Of a DNA stretch of 64,000 bases, positions 36,454-46,420 are shown piece after piece (position 1 is the first letter of the stretch; each line of letters starts with the position of its first letter). The position numbers and the translations under genes were made by a program. Origin of the DNA: Flavobacteriaceae bacterium EG-1 (GTDB taxonomy: Bacteria > Bacteroidota > Bacteroidia > Flavobacteriales > Flavobacteriaceae). The notes beneath the pieces are model-generated. The model searched no databases. It had not been told where the DNA came from and was given only the letters and a program-made list of their open reading frames with translations. The stretch covers positions 124,001 through 188,000 of the forward strand of contig NZ_WJPK01000003.1 in NCBI RefSeq assembly GCF_009649685.1, in the 5' to 3' direction.

Positions 36454-37371
36454 ATGGAACCCAGAAACATTTTCCAATACATTATAATTGCACTTAAAGG
36501 AATGGGTATGGGTATTGCAGAGCTTGTACCAGGTGTCTCGGGTGGCACTATTGCATTTGTGGCAGGCATCTATGAAGAGTTTATTTCTTCTTTAAATAAT
36601 ATAAATTTAAAAACCTTGAATTTATGGCGTAGCCATGGATTTAAAAGCTTTTGGATAGCTTTAAATGGAAATTTTCTAGCTGCACTTTTTGTAGGTATGT
36701 TAATTAGTATTTTTTCATTTTCGAAGCTTATCAGTTGGTTACTAGAAAACCAGCCTATTCCACTTTGGTCTTTCTTTTTTGGTCTTGTTTTAGCGAGTGT
36801 ATTTTTTGTTGCTAAGGCTATTAAAAACTGGAATTTAGCTAAAGTTGTATTGCTTATTTTAGGTGCAGTAGTTGCTTTTTACATTACAAAACTGCCTCCA
36901 TCTGAGAATTCTAACAGTCTACTTTTTTTGTTTTTTTCAGGAGCACTTGCCATTTGTGCTATGATTTTACCGGGTATCTCAGGATCTTTTATTCTAGTGC
37001 TATTGGGCTCGTATAAAACTGTTTTAGATGCTGTAGATGATCGTGATTTTAAGATTCTTATCGCTGTTGGACTTGGTGTAGTTTTCGGGCTTTTGAGTTT
37101 TGCTAAGGTTTTAAAATGGATGTTTAACAACTACAAAAATATTACGTTAGCCGTTTTATCGGGGTTTATTCTGGGTTCATTAAATAAGATATGGCCATGG
37201 AAAAAAATTTTAGAAACCAGAATGTATGGTGATAAAGAAAAAATAATTGCTGAACAAAGTATCTCTCCTTTTGCTTTTGATGGCGAATCGCAATTAATAT
37301 ATGCTATTATTGCTGCTATCATCGGTTTTTCCCTTATTTTTATTTTGGAAAAAACCGCCTCAAAAAAGTGA
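36454..37371 (+). CDS. DUF368 (PopT-type) membrane protein, first copy
   Basis: 305 residues with about 8 helices. The DUF368 hallmarks are GMGMGIAELVPGVSGGTIAFVAG... at 16-38 and the second half-repeat MILPGISGSFILVLLGSYK (about 170). Recent work assigned a DUF368 protein (PopT) as an undecaprenyl-phosphate translocase that recycles the lipid carrier; this is family knowledge applied here. Tandem with the next gene, which starts 7 bp downstream. Confidence 0.87.
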   Translation: MEPRNIFQYIIIALKGMGMGIAELVPGVSGGTIAFVAGIYEEFISSLNNINLKTLNLWRSHGFKSFWIALNGNFLAALFVGMLISIFSFSKLISWLLENQPIPLWSFFFGLVLASVFFVAKAIKNWNLAKVVLLILGAVVAFYITKLPPSENSNSLLFLFFSGALAICAMILPGISGSFILVLLGSYKTVLDAVDDRDFKILIAVGLGVVFGLLSFAKVLKWMFNNYKNITLAVLSGFILGSLNKIWPWKKILETRMYGDKEKIIAEQSISPFAFDGESQLIYAIIAAIIGFSLIFILEKTASKK

Positions 37372-37378
37372 AATTTAC

Positions 37379-38410
37379 ATGTATGAACCGCGTACTTTTA
37401 TAGATCGAATTTTTCTGGTCATTAAAGGGCTATGCATGGGCGCTGCTAACAAAGTACCTGGTGTATCTGGCGGTATTGTTGCCTATGTTGGCGGATTCTA
37501 CGAAGAATTTATTTATTCATTACAAAAAGTAAATGGCAAAGCATTTAAACTATTTTTTAGTGGCCGATTAAGAAGTTTTTATCGTTATGTAAACGGTCAA
37601 TTTCTTACACTTTTAATTTTTGGAATGCTTGTAAGTTATTTTAGTGTTTCAAAACTACTCGATTATTTTTTAGAAACTAAAGAACTCTATGTTTGGGCGG
37701 CATTCTTTGGTATGATTTTAGGTTCTATCTATTATATATCTAAAGATTTTGAACATTGGAACAAGCATACAATTCCTGCTGGAATACTAGGCCTCATAGT
37801 AGGTATCTCTATAAGTTTTTTAAACCCTGCAAAAGAAAATGACAACCTAATATTTATTTTTTTCTGTGGAATGATAAGTGTTTCAGGAATGACATTACCT
37901 GGACTATCAGGCTCGTTTATCCTAATTTTGTTGGGCAATTATGTCTTGCTATTGGTTGATTCGGTAAACGCGTTATATGATACGTTTGCCGATATAATTA
38001 GAGGTGATTTCAGTTTTATTAATAACCAAAAACGCATTGCTACATTAAGAATTTTAGTTGTATTTACATTAGGATCCGCAACCGGATTAGTAACATTATC
38101 TCATATTTTAGGATATGTACTTAAACACTACAAACATATTACGAATGCAGTTATTATTGGTTTTATTACCGGTTCATTAGGTGTAGTTTGGCCCTGGAAA
38201 AGAACAATTTTAGTATTAGATCAAACCGGCCAAGCCTTACTCGATTCTAATGGAAAAGAAATTATTGCTAATTATCAACGTTACTTTCCTGATTTTAATA
38301 TTTCAGAAACATGGTGGGCACTTTTTTATATTCTTATCGGAATTTCCATTTTATTGGCATTGGGCTGGTACGGCAAAAACGGTGGCAAACAAAAAGTCAT
38401 AAAAACATAA
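37379..38410 (+). CDS. DUF368 (PopT-type) membrane protein, second copy
   Basis: 343 residues from ATG 37379 (MYEPRTFIDRIFLVIKGLCM), which aligns with the MEPRNIFQYIIIALKGMGM start of the first copy. The frame is open 26 codons upstream but there it overlaps the first gene. The same inverted half-repeats are present: ANKVPGVSGGIVAYVGGFYEEF and GMTLPGLSGSFILILLGNYV. It is clearly paralogous to the preceding gene. Two PopT-like copies could form a heteromer or differ in lipid substrate. Confidence 0.87.
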   Translation: MYEPRTFIDRIFLVIKGLCMGAANKVPGVSGGIVAYVGGFYEEFIYSLQKVNGKAFKLFFSGRLRSFYRYVNGQFLTLLIFGMLVSYFSVSKLLDYFLETKELYVWAAFFGMILGSIYYISKDFEHWNKHTIPAGILGLIVGISISFLNPAKENDNLIFIFFCGMISVSGMTLPGLSGSFILILLGNYVLLLVDSVNALYDTFADIIRGDFSFINNQKRIATLRILVVFTLGSATGLVTLSHILGYVLKHYKHITNAVIIGFITGSLGVVWPWKRTILVLDQTGQALLDSNGKEIIANYQRYFPDFNISETWWALFYILIGISILLALGWYGKNGGKQKVIKT

Positions 38411-38514
38411 GCATTTAAGCAAGCCATTAAAATGATTCGTTTTATTTCATAAATACGCCGAAAAAAAACACTACATCTACCTAAAAATTGATACGCAGAA
38501 AAAAAATAAAATAA

Positions 38515-39252
38515 ATGAAAAAAAATAGATTCGGACTAATTGGAAAAAACATATCGTATTCTTTTTCACGTGGATATTTTGCTGAAAAGTTTGAAAATTT
38601 AAATCTAGAAGATTATTCTTATGAGAATTTCGATTTACAATCTATTGATGAATTTGAAAAATTAATAAAAGAAAATAAAGCTGTAAAAGGATTTAATGTA
38701 ACCATTCCATACAAGCAAGCTATACTACCATATTTAAACAAAATTGACGAAATAGCATTACAAATTGGAGCTGTTAACACAATTAAGGTAGAAAAAAATA
38801 ATTTAATTGGATATAACACAGATGTAATAGGTTTTAAAAAATCTATTTATCCGCATTTAAAAGAGCATCATAAAAGTGCTTTAATTCTTGGAACAGGTGG
38901 TGCTTCAAAAGCTGTAGCATATGTTTTTAAATCTTTAGCTATCGATTATAAATTTGTTTCTCGGCGACCGAAAAAAAATCAACTAAGCTATGACGATTTA
39001 GATAAAGATAAGATGCTAGCCCATACAGTAATCGTTAATTGTACACCACTCGGAACATATCCTGAAACGAAAAAAAGACCTAACATTTTATACGATTTTA
39101 TTTCTGATAAACATCTATTGTATGATCTCATATACAACCCTGCTAAAACATCTTTTTTAAAAGCTGGAGAAGCCAACGGGGCTACAATTGTAAACGGCTT
39201 AAGAATGTTAGAATTACAAGCTGAAGCATCTTGGGACATTTGGAATGCATAA
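38515..39252 (+). CDS. aroE: Shikimate dehydrogenase
   Basis: 245 residues, somewhat shorter than E. coli AroE (272). Catalytic K67 is in GFNVTIPYKQAI (59-70), with the N-terminal GLIGKNISYSFSRGYF substrate-binding serine motif, AVNTIKVEKNNLIGYNTDVIGF with the Asn/Asp pair, and the dinucleotide loop LGTGGASKAVAY. It reduces 3-dehydroshikimate with NADPH for aromatic amino acids. No other aro genes are near; it sits between envelope genes. Confidence 0.95.
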   Translation: MKKNRFGLIGKNISYSFSRGYFAEKFENLNLEDYSYENFDLQSIDEFEKLIKENKAVKGFNVTIPYKQAILPYLNKIDEIALQIGAVNTIKVEKNNLIGYNTDVIGFKKSIYPHLKEHHKSALILGTGGASKAVAYVFKSLAIDYKFVSRRPKKNQLSYDDLDKDKMLAHTVIVNCTPLGTYPETKKRPNILYDFISDKHLLYDLIYNPAKTSFLKAGEANGATIVNGLRMLELQAEASWDIWNA

Positions 39253-39399
39253 GCCAAATCATTTATAAAAACAGAAAATAGATAATAAAGAAACTTTTTA
39301 CTAAAAGTCCTTTTTAAAAAGAGCAAGCATAATTTTTGTTCTTACCTATTGAGTTAGTATATTACATAAACGTTATAGTGTAATATAGATATTGGGGAA

Positions 39400-41463
39400 A
39401 TGCTTGAAGCAAATAAAGAGAATAAAGAAGATAAAACTACGGATACTTCTGCTACAGAAGCTGAAGTAACGCAAAATGATACTGTTGATGGTAATAGCTC
39501 TACTTCTTCCAATACAGAAACAGAAATAAATTCAACAGAAGAAACTGTTCACGAGTCAGTTACAGATACCACTGAAGAGAAAAACGCAGGCATCAAAGAA
39601 AAAGAATCTTCTGAAGAAGACGCCAATAAGGTTCTAGAAGAAATAGATGAATCTGTAGCTGAAGATGCAGAAGACACCGACAACCAACAACGACATGAAA
39701 TTCCCGAGTTAGATTACCATGCCATGTCTATGGAAAATTTAGTAGGTGAATTACAAAGATTGGTTCGTAATGAAAAGGTACAAGCCATTAAAAAACATGT
39801 AGATGGGATTAAACATGAATTCGATTTAAAGTTTCAAGAATTTTTAGAACATAAAAAAGAAGAATTTATTAGTAATGGTGGTCATGAAATAGATTTTAGA
39901 TACAATTCAGTAACCAAACGTCAATTTAATGAAGTCTATCAAGATTATAGAGAAAAACGTAATGGTTATTACAAGAGCTTAGAAAAGAACTTAAAAGAAA
40001 ACCTAGCCAATCGACTATTAATAATCGAAAAAATAAAAGGTTTAATAAACGTTGAGGAAGATATAAATACTACGTATAAAAATTTTAGAGAATTACAACA
40101 AGATTGGAGTAATGCTGGCCCAATACCTCGAACTCACTATAACGATGTTTGGCGTACATATCATCACCATATTGAAATTTTTTACGATTTTCTACACCTA
40201 AACAGAGAACTAAGAGATCTTGATTTTAAACATAATCTTGAAGAAAAACAGAAGCTCGTAGCTCGTGCAGAAGCATTAGTAGATATTAAAGATTTAGGGC
40301 AAGCATTTCGAGAGTTGCAAGTATTACACAAGCTTTGGAAAGAAGAGATTGGCCCAGTTGCCAAAGAACATCGCGAAGAAATTTGGGAACGTTTTAGCAA
40401 TGCTACTAAAGCAATGCATCAAAGGCGTCAAGACCATTACAAAGAATTAGATGCTGAATACGAAGAAAATTTAGTAAAGAAACAAGCTATAATTTCAGAC
40501 ATTCTTAAAGTTGCGTCTAATGTCGCGAACAACCATAAAGTACTACAACAACAGATTAAACAAATAGATACACTACGAGACGCCTTTTTTAAAGCAGGTA
40601 AAGTACCGCAGAAGGTAAATGAAAAAACATGGGCAGAATTTAAAGAAGCCGTTCGTGGTTTTAATAAATATAAGAACTCTTTTTATAAAAATTTAAAAAA
40701 GGAACAGCAAGAAAATTTAAATAAAAAACGTGAACTATTAAATATAGCCGTTGCTTTAAAAGATAGTGAAGAGTGGGAAACTACCACACAAGAAATGAAA
40801 CGAATTCAAGGCCAATGGAAAAAAATTGGCCATGTTCCTCGAAGGTATTCTGATAAATTATGGACAGATTTTAAAGCAGCTTGTAATCATTATTTCGACC
40901 GTTTACACGCATCTAAAAATACAGAGCGCAAAGAAGAAACTGTAAACCTAGATAAAAAAATTGCTTGTTTAGAAAAATTAAAAGCATTCAAACTAACGGG
41001 TGATAGAGATACGGACTTAACACAAATAAAAGCATTTATTGAAGAATGGAAATCTTATGGTCGCGTTCCTTTTAAGCGCAAAAATATTAACCAAAAATTC
41101 AATACCATATTAGATGCGTTATTTAAAAAGCTGGATGTTAGCCGACAAGAATCTGAACTTTTAAAATATGGCAACAAAATAAAACAGTTAGCAAATACAG
41201 AAAACGACGCAGCAATTTCAAACGAGCGCACTTTTATTAGACGAAAAATATCTGAAAGTAAGTCCGAATTACGGCAGCTTGAAAACAATATGCAATTCTT
41301 TTCAAATGCTTCTGAAGATAGTCCTATCGTGCAAAATGTAATTAAAAATATTGAAAAACATAAAGATGCGATTGAGACTTGGAAAGCCAAGTTAAAAAAA
41401 CTGAATATTATGGAAAATCAATTAATTCGTGATGCCGAGGAAGCCATTGATGACGAAGAATAG
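39400..41463 (+). CDS. DUF349 repeat protein
   Basis: 687 residues. An acidic, Thr/Glu-rich disordered N-terminus (about 1-105) is followed by about six DUF349-type helical repeats, recognisable by repeating W...GPIPR/GHVPRRY-like turns: QDWSNAGPIPRTHYNDVW, HKLWKEEIGPVAKEHREE, FKAGKVPQKVNEKTWAEF, GQWKKIGHVPRRYSDKLW, EEWKSYGRVPFKRKNIN. Mostly coiled-coil-like, cytoplasmic. The function is unknown; it is a conserved flavobacterial neighbour of aroE. Confidence 0.88.
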   Translation: MLEANKENKEDKTTDTSATEAEVTQNDTVDGNSSTSSNTETEINSTEETVHESVTDTTEEKNAGIKEKESSEEDANKVLEEIDESVAEDAEDTDNQQRHEIPELDYHAMSMENLVGELQRLVRNEKVQAIKKHVDGIKHEFDLKFQEFLEHKKEEFISNGGHEIDFRYNSVTKRQFNEVYQDYREKRNGYYKSLEKNLKENLANRLLIIEKIKGLINVEEDINTTYKNFRELQQDWSNAGPIPRTHYNDVWRTYHHHIEIFYDFLHLNRELRDLDFKHNLEEKQKLVARAEALVDIKDLGQAFRELQVLHKLWKEEIGPVAKEHREEIWERFSNATKAMHQRRQDHYKELDAEYEENLVKKQAIISDILKVASNVANNHKVLQQQIKQIDTLRDAFFKAGKVPQKVNEKTWAEFKEAVRGFNKYKNSFYKNLKKEQQENLNKKRELLNIAVALKDSEEWETTTQEMKRIQGQWKKIGHVPRRYSDKLWTDFKAACNHYFDRLHASKNTERKEETVNLDKKIACLEKLKAFKLTGDRDTDLTQIKAFIEEWKSYGRVPFKRKNINQKFNTILDALFKKLDVSRQESELLKYGNKIKQLANTENDAAISNERTFIRRKISESKSELRQLENNMQFFSNASEDSPIVQNVIKNIEKHKDAIETWKAKLKKLNIMENQLIRDAEEAIDDEE

Positions 41464-41532
41464 CGATGAGCTTAACTATAAGTATCACTTAATATACGAT
41501 TACTATAAATTAACAAATCATTGTTTTTAAAA

Positions 41533-42624
41533 ATGAAAAATACCATAATCTTATTCCTGACTATCTTAACCATATTTGCATGTAAGCCAAAAGTGGAAAA
41601 AGCGAAAGAAGATAATACCACTACAGTTTCTTTGGATAAAAATAGTATCAAGAAAGTAGATGTTCATACACATTACGAATTTAATCGCGATTATTTACCA
41701 AAATTCTTTGAAGATTGGAATATGAAAGGGGTTCTTGTTGATGTTGCCCATCATACACCTGAAGGTGTTGGTAGAAGTTGGAGTGAGTATGTTGCATTGC
41801 AAAAAAAACATCCAGATTTATTTTGGTTATGTTCATCACTTATTGGGGCCGGTATTGATAATCCCGATTTTGTTGACAAAGAAATAGCACGTTTAAAAAA
41901 AGAGATTGAGCAAGGTGCTAAAATGGTAAAAGTCTGGAAGAATTTTGGAATGATAACCAAAGACAAAAGTGGTAAATTTATTCAAATAGACGATGAGCGT
42001 TTACAACCTATTTTTGATTTCTTAGCTGCTGAAGGCATAGCGGTAATGGCACATATTGCCGAACCTATTCAGGCTTGGCGTCCGCTTGACGACCCAAAAA
42101 ACCCGCATTATGGGTATTATAATGAACATCCCGAATACCACGCTTATAAACACCCCGAAATTCCGACCTACGAAACAATAATTGCAGCACGAGATAATTG
42201 GATTTCTAAAAATCCTGATTTAAAAATACTTTGTGCGCACATGGGTAGCATGTCGCATGATGTTAATATGATAGCAGAACACCTAGACAAATACGACAAC
42301 TTGTACGTAGAGCCAGCCGCTCGATTTGGTGATTTAGTAGGGCAAGATGAAGAAAAGGTAAGAGCATTTTTTGGAAAATACCAAGATCGCATAATGTTCG
42401 GCACCGATTTTGGCAATCATATTCAACAAGATTCATTGAGCGCAACCGAACTTGCAGCAGAGCGTGCTTACTTAGAAGAAGAATACACATTACGTTGGCA
42501 ATATTTGAGCAGCAAAGATTCGGTTGAAATTCGTAGTCAAAAATCAGAAGGTTTAGGATTATCTGAAGAAATTTTGCAGAAAGTGTATTACCAAAATTTT
42601 GCAGATTTTTTTGAAGTTGAATAA
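41533..42624 (+). CDS. Amidohydrolase-family lipoprotein
   Basis: 363 residues from ATG 41533 (MKNTIILFLTILTIFACKPK); the lipobox puts the lipidated Cys at 17. A TTG four codons upstream is open but unlikely. The amidohydrolase-2 (PF04909-type) metal motifs are VDVHTHYEF, MAHIAEPIQAW, KILCAHMGSMSHD and MFGTDFGNHIQ. It should be a periplasmic or outer-membrane-anchored hydrolase or decarboxylase; the substrate is unknown. It closes the plus-strand block. Confidence 0.87.
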   Translation: MKNTIILFLTILTIFACKPKVEKAKEDNTTTVSLDKNSIKKVDVHTHYEFNRDYLPKFFEDWNMKGVLVDVAHHTPEGVGRSWSEYVALQKKHPDLFWLCSSLIGAGIDNPDFVDKEIARLKKEIEQGAKMVKVWKNFGMITKDKSGKFIQIDDERLQPIFDFLAAEGIAVMAHIAEPIQAWRPLDDPKNPHYGYYNEHPEYHAYKHPEIPTYETIIAARDNWISKNPDLKILCAHMGSMSHDVNMIAEHLDKYDNLYVEPAARFGDLVGQDEEKVRAFFGKYQDRIMFGTDFGNHIQQDSLSATELAAERAYLEEEYTLRWQYLSSKDSVEIRSQKSEGLGLSEEILQKVYYQNFADFFEVE

Positions 42625-43068
42625 AGAACAAGATTTCAAAAGGCCAGTGTTTTTAGCTGCAATAGTCCTTTTCGAATATATTAGAATATACACCTGTGCT
42701 AATCTGCTTTTTTTTGACGATGTACATATTAAAACCATTAAACTATAGAATTTCCAAAAACTTGTAATTATTAACATTTGTTTAGGATACTCAAAATATA
42801 CACTTAAGAAATACTTGTTAAATCTTACAAGAACTTTCTCAATAACTACAAGTAATTAAATGAACAAATTTCTGTATTTAAATATGGATTGGGATTATTA
42901 TTTATAAATATGGCAAACAATAATTAATAACTTGACAGATTTGTTTGGTTTTAATTAATTGAGGTATAAATCCAATTACTTATGGATATTCAAGTACAAA
43001 TAAATTGTATAAAATAGGGCAATTAATAAATGAACAAATTAAATTGTTCAGATTTGTAAATCAGTAAT
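42625..43068. other. Long A/T-rich intergenic region with a 14-bp direct repeat
   Basis: 444 bp with no ORF of useful size. The sequence TAAATGAACAAATT occurs at 42857-42870 and 43027-43040. The second copy is also part of an inverted repeat TGAACAA/TTGTTCA (43031-43050), about 19 nt before the DUF1905 ATG. These could be regulator sites. No RNA gene was recognised. Confidence 0.45.
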
Positions 43069-43368
43069 ATGAACGGCAAAATTAAATATCGTTTTACATC
43101 TAAAATGTGGCAACACGATTCGCCTGGTGGTTGGTATTTTGTTTCATTGCCAATTATTATATCGAAAGAAATAAGAGAAAACCTCGGTTGGCAAGAAGAA
43201 GGATGGGGTAGAATGAAGTCGTTTGCAGCAATAGAAGAAGTACAATGGGACACTGCTATTTGGTTCGATTCAAAATCAGACACGTATGTGCTTCCCATAA
43301 AATCTGAAATTAGAAAAAAAGCAGGTATAGAACTCAATACGGAAATAGAAATCAGAATTTGGATTTAA
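43069..43368 (+). CDS. DUF1905-domain protein
   Basis: 99 residues, one DUF1905 beta domain: the segment SPGGWYFVSLPIIISKEIR, then GWGRMKSFAAIEEVQWDTAIWFD and LPIKSEIRKKAGIE are typical. This domain is often found next to or fused with YdeI-type or AraC proteins; its function is not known. It converges with the AraC gene 9 bp away. Confidence 0.85.
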   Translation: MNGKIKYRFTSKMWQHDSPGGWYFVSLPIIISKEIRENLGWQEEGWGRMKSFAAIEEVQWDTAIWFDSKSDTYVLPIKSEIRKKAGIELNTEIEIRIWI

Positions 43369-43377
43369 GCTTCACTT

Positions 43378-44145
43378 TCACGCTAAACTATCATTCTTAA
43401 ATTTGGAGGGAGAACTTCCTACATATTTTTTAAAAAATCTAGAAAAACTACTGAGTGAATCAAATCCCAATTCAAAAGCTAATTCCTTTGTAGATATTTC
43501 ACTTCGTATAAGCCTTCGTTTTGCTTCTGTAATTTGACGCTGTTGTATTATTTGTTTTGCAGTTAAACTCAGTTTTTCCTTTAGTATTTGATTTAATCGC
43601 TTACTACTAATCCCTATTTCTTTGGCATAATATATCGTGTTGGTTTCATTCAAAAAATGTGTTTCCATAAGTTCTAAAAACTCAAACACCCTTTTTTGAT
43701 TTAAATCTTGTTCTAAAAATCCATCGTTTTGATACCGAATTAAATGTAGGAGTAGAACTTTCAATATTGTTTTCAACATTACGTATGAAACGCTTTCATT
43801 TTTAAATTCAATTTCAAGCAACTGAATTAATTTCTTGAGCTGTGCTACCTCAGCTTTTTCACTTAAAACAAAAAGTGGATATTTATTGAATAGTGACATA
43901 ACATCTAATACATATTCAATGTCGTCTTCATCAATTAAATCTCGTTCAAAATTTAGTAAAGTTCCTTTATGCTCATTAAAAACCTCATTTTTAAAAACTT
44001 CATTTAAAGGCTTAAAATGAATAATTATGTTATTCTCAGGTTTAAATTCAAAATAAATACCCATAGAATTATTTGAAAGTAATACACTATTGCTTTCAAA
44101 TTTATTAGTAATTAGAATTTTGTTTTTCCAATGTTCGTTGGGCAT
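43378..44145 (-). CDS. AraC-family transcriptional regulator
   Basis: 255 residues. The C-terminal AraC DNA-binding domain (about 160-252) has both helix-turn-helix units: AKEIGISSKRLNQILKEKLS and STKELAFELGFDSLSSFSRF followed by FKKYVGSSPSKFK. The N-terminal half has no strong cupin signature but resembles the sensory part of AraC regulators. It lies 46 bp downstream of the MFS gene on the same strand, so it may be co-transcribed with it. Confidence 0.9.
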   Translation of the reverse strand: MPNEHWKNKILITNKFESNSVLLSNNSMGIYFEFKPENNIIIHFKPLNEVFKNEVFNEHKGTLLNFERDLIDEDDIEYVLDVMSLFNKYPLFVLSEKAEVAQLKKLIQLLEIEFKNESVSYVMLKTILKVLLLHLIRYQNDGFLEQDLNQKRVFEFLELMETHFLNETNTIYYAKEIGISSKRLNQILKEKLSLTAKQIIQQRQITEAKRRLIRSEISTKELAFELGFDSLSSFSRFFKKYVGSSPSKFKNDSLA

Positions 44146-44191
44146 GTACTTTTATGGTATTCCACAAAAGTAAATTATTTTATCAAAATTC

Positions 44192-45331
44192 TTATTTAGC
44201 GCTTTTTTGAAACAAGTAGTAAAAAACACTACCAATTACCAATGCCAAAACGGAAGAGACCGCATAGATGGCCATATAATTACTAGAAATGTATTCAATA
44301 AATGTAGATAAAAACTGCCCTCCAAAAACACCCATAGAAAACAGTCCCAAATTCTTTCCCTGGTTTTTCGCCGTGCTGGCTTCAAGCATCATATGATTTA
44401 ATAAGGGTATCGTAAAACCAAAACCTATTCCGATAAATAATACTGTGAACACTAAAAAAGGTAAACTAAGAGACATTGCTAATACCAAATAGCCCATCAT
44501 AAAAAAGAGAAAGCCCAAGACCACAGTATTTCCTTCACCAAAAATTTTAACCATCTTTGGCATTTGACTTGCAGTCGCAATAGCAATTATCGAAATAAAA
44601 GCCATTAGATAGCCCGTTTGAGACTCACTAAAATCATAAGATAAAGGTAAATATAATGGCAATGTTACAAAGCCAACGAAAAATAACATCATTGCCAGTA
44701 ATGAGGCGCTAAAAATCAATTTAACTTTGTATTTACTGTGATTTAAGCTCTCAGAGCTAATAGCATTTTCTACTGACTTCGGTTTCAATTTAGGCAATGT
44801 TTTTATTACTAAAAACAAACACACCAAAGCAACCAAATAAATATAAAAAGGATATTGCCAATTTAATTCTCCCAAAACACCGCCAATAGCTAAGAAAACT
44901 ACGCCACCTAATTCTATAGCCATTCCTTGCCAGGCTATCATTTTCATTCGGGCCTCTCCAGTAAACATATCAGCTATATACCCCGTTACCGAGACTTGAA
45001 TAGCCACAGTTGCAGCGCCAAGGAAAATTCGATCTAGAATTAATAAATAATCGTTGGTAATGAATGCTCCTATTAAACCTAAAATGGCATAAGGCACAAG
45101 GCCCATGTACAATAAGTTAATTGTTCCAAACTTAGGCAATAATCGACCTACTATGGGAGCAAAAAGAACAACTCCCAAAGAAGGTAAAGTTAGCAACCAA
45201 CTGGGTGAAAAAAATAAGTTTTTATGAGCTACAATTCCTGAAAGGGAAGGTGCGATTACTGTACCTACCATTATAGTTAAACTACTTACAAACAGTAAAG
45301 TGAAGATTCCAAAATTTGATATATTATTCAT
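44192..45331 (-). CDS. MFS transporter
   Basis: 379 residues with about 12 hydrophobic helices. The N-terminal MFS motif region is GVVLFAPIVGRLLPKFGTINLLYMG (about 53-77), with a second motif-A-like loop ASQMPKMVKIFGEGNTVVLGF at mid-protein and a central charged loop around 190-205. A drug or metabolite exporter is likely; the cargo is unknown. It is divergent from the second AraC gene across 225 bp. Confidence 0.88.
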   Translation of the reverse strand: MNNISNFGIFTLLFVSSLTIMVGTVIAPSLSGIVAHKNLFFSPSWLLTLPSLGVVLFAPIVGRLLPKFGTINLLYMGLVPYAILGLIGAFITNDYLLILDRIFLGAATVAIQVSVTGYIADMFTGEARMKMIAWQGMAIELGGVVFLAIGGVLGELNWQYPFYIYLVALVCLFLVIKTLPKLKPKSVENAISSESLNHSKYKVKLIFSASLLAMMLFFVGFVTLPLYLPLSYDFSESQTGYLMAFISIIAIATASQMPKMVKIFGEGNTVVLGFLFFMMGYLVLAMSLSLPFLVFTVLFIGIGFGFTIPLLNHMMLEASTAKNQGKNLGLFSMGVFGGQFLSTFIEYISSNYMAIYAVSSVLALVIGSVFYYLFQKSAK

Positions 45332-45556
45332 ACTGCAAAATTCAATTAAATCTTGCGTCTTAAGTTTACCAGATTTCTAATAAAATGTGCAAAAATGGAC
45401 ATATAGCAACAATAGTTTTATAGTACATTATGTGAGTAATAGTGCGAAGTCTTCAATCGTGACTATTGATTTATGTATCTTTATAAAGCTAAAATTTCGA
45501 AAATAGCAGTTGATTAATTTATTCGAATATAGCGTGCAAACAATTTGGAAAAATAA

Positions 45557-46420
45557 TTGAATAACATTCCCAACATATCTTTTGATAGTTCTGATAATAC
45601 CAAAGATTTTGAACTTTTAAATTTAACCGAATTATTCGCTCGAATACCTAGCATAATAGACCATAATCCTACCTTACCGCATAGAATATCGTTTTTCGCA
45701 TTATTAATTGTAACCGAAGGCACTGGAAGTCATCAAATAGATTTAAAAGATTATCCCTTAAAAGAAGGTACCGTACTTAAAATTTCAAAAGGGCAAATTC
45801 ATGCTTTTCAAAAAAAACAGAATTACAAAGGGTTCCTTATACTATTTACTGAAAAATTTCTAGTTAATTATTTCTCTAAATCTTCAATAAAAATTATTAG
45901 CCATTTATATAACTATCACCTCTCTACTCCCATTTTTAATGATAAAATAGGTAACGACCTTTTTTTGAATCAACTGATTTTAGAAACTCAATCTAAAAAT
46001 ACCTATGCGCAAAAAAATATAATTGCTTCGCTCTTAAATTTGTATTTATTACGATTAGAACGCAAATCAAATACTGATAAAACACAAAGAAGCAATTCTA
46101 AATATTATCCATTATTCCTAGCATTTAAAGATTTGGTAGAAGAGAAATACACAGCAACAAGAAATGTAAAAGATTATGCGAATATGCTTTTTATATCTAC
46201 CAAACACCTAAACCAAGTTGTAAAAGAATTTACTTTAAATACAGCAAAAATTTTCATTGATGATTTTGTTATCCTCGAAATAAAAAGAGCCATGGCAAGC
46301 TCTAATAAAAGTTTAAAAGAAATAGGATTTGCTATCGGATTTGACGAAGTGACAAACTTTACCAAATTTTTTAAAAAACATACTGGAACAACACCAAAGC
46401 AGTTCAAATCAGAATTGTAA
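45557..46420 (+). CDS. AraC-family transcriptional regulator (cupin N-terminus)
   Basis: 287 residues from TTG 45557; an in-frame stop lies directly before it, and no ATG lies nearby downstream, so the TTG start is the best choice. The N-terminus is a cupin-like sensor (HRISFFALLIVTEGTGSHQIDLKDYPLKEGTVLKISKGQIH, beginning about residue 42). The C-terminal AraC HTH is KDYANMLFISTKHLNQVVKE, SLKEIGFAIGFDEVTNFTKFF and GTTPKQFK. It is divergent from the MFS gene and a natural candidate to control it. Confidence 0.9.
   Translation: MNNIPNISFDSSDNTKDFELLNLTELFARIPSIIDHNPTLPHRISFFALLIVTEGTGSHQIDLKDYPLKEGTVLKISKGQIHAFQKKQNYKGFLILFTEKFLVNYFSKSSIKIISHLYNYHLSTPIFNDKIGNDLFLNQLILETQSKNTYAQKNIIASLLNLYLLRLERKSNTDKTQRSNSKYYPLFLAFKDLVEEKYTATRNVKDYANMLFISTKHLNQVVKEFTLNTAKIFIDDFVILEIKRAMASSNKSLKEIGFAIGFDEVTNFTKFFKKHTGTTPKQFKSEL

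Noticed and set aside
37301-37379. Upstream start for the second DUF368 gene
   Set aside because: The extension overlaps the first copy, whereas ATG 37379 matches the start of the paralogue.
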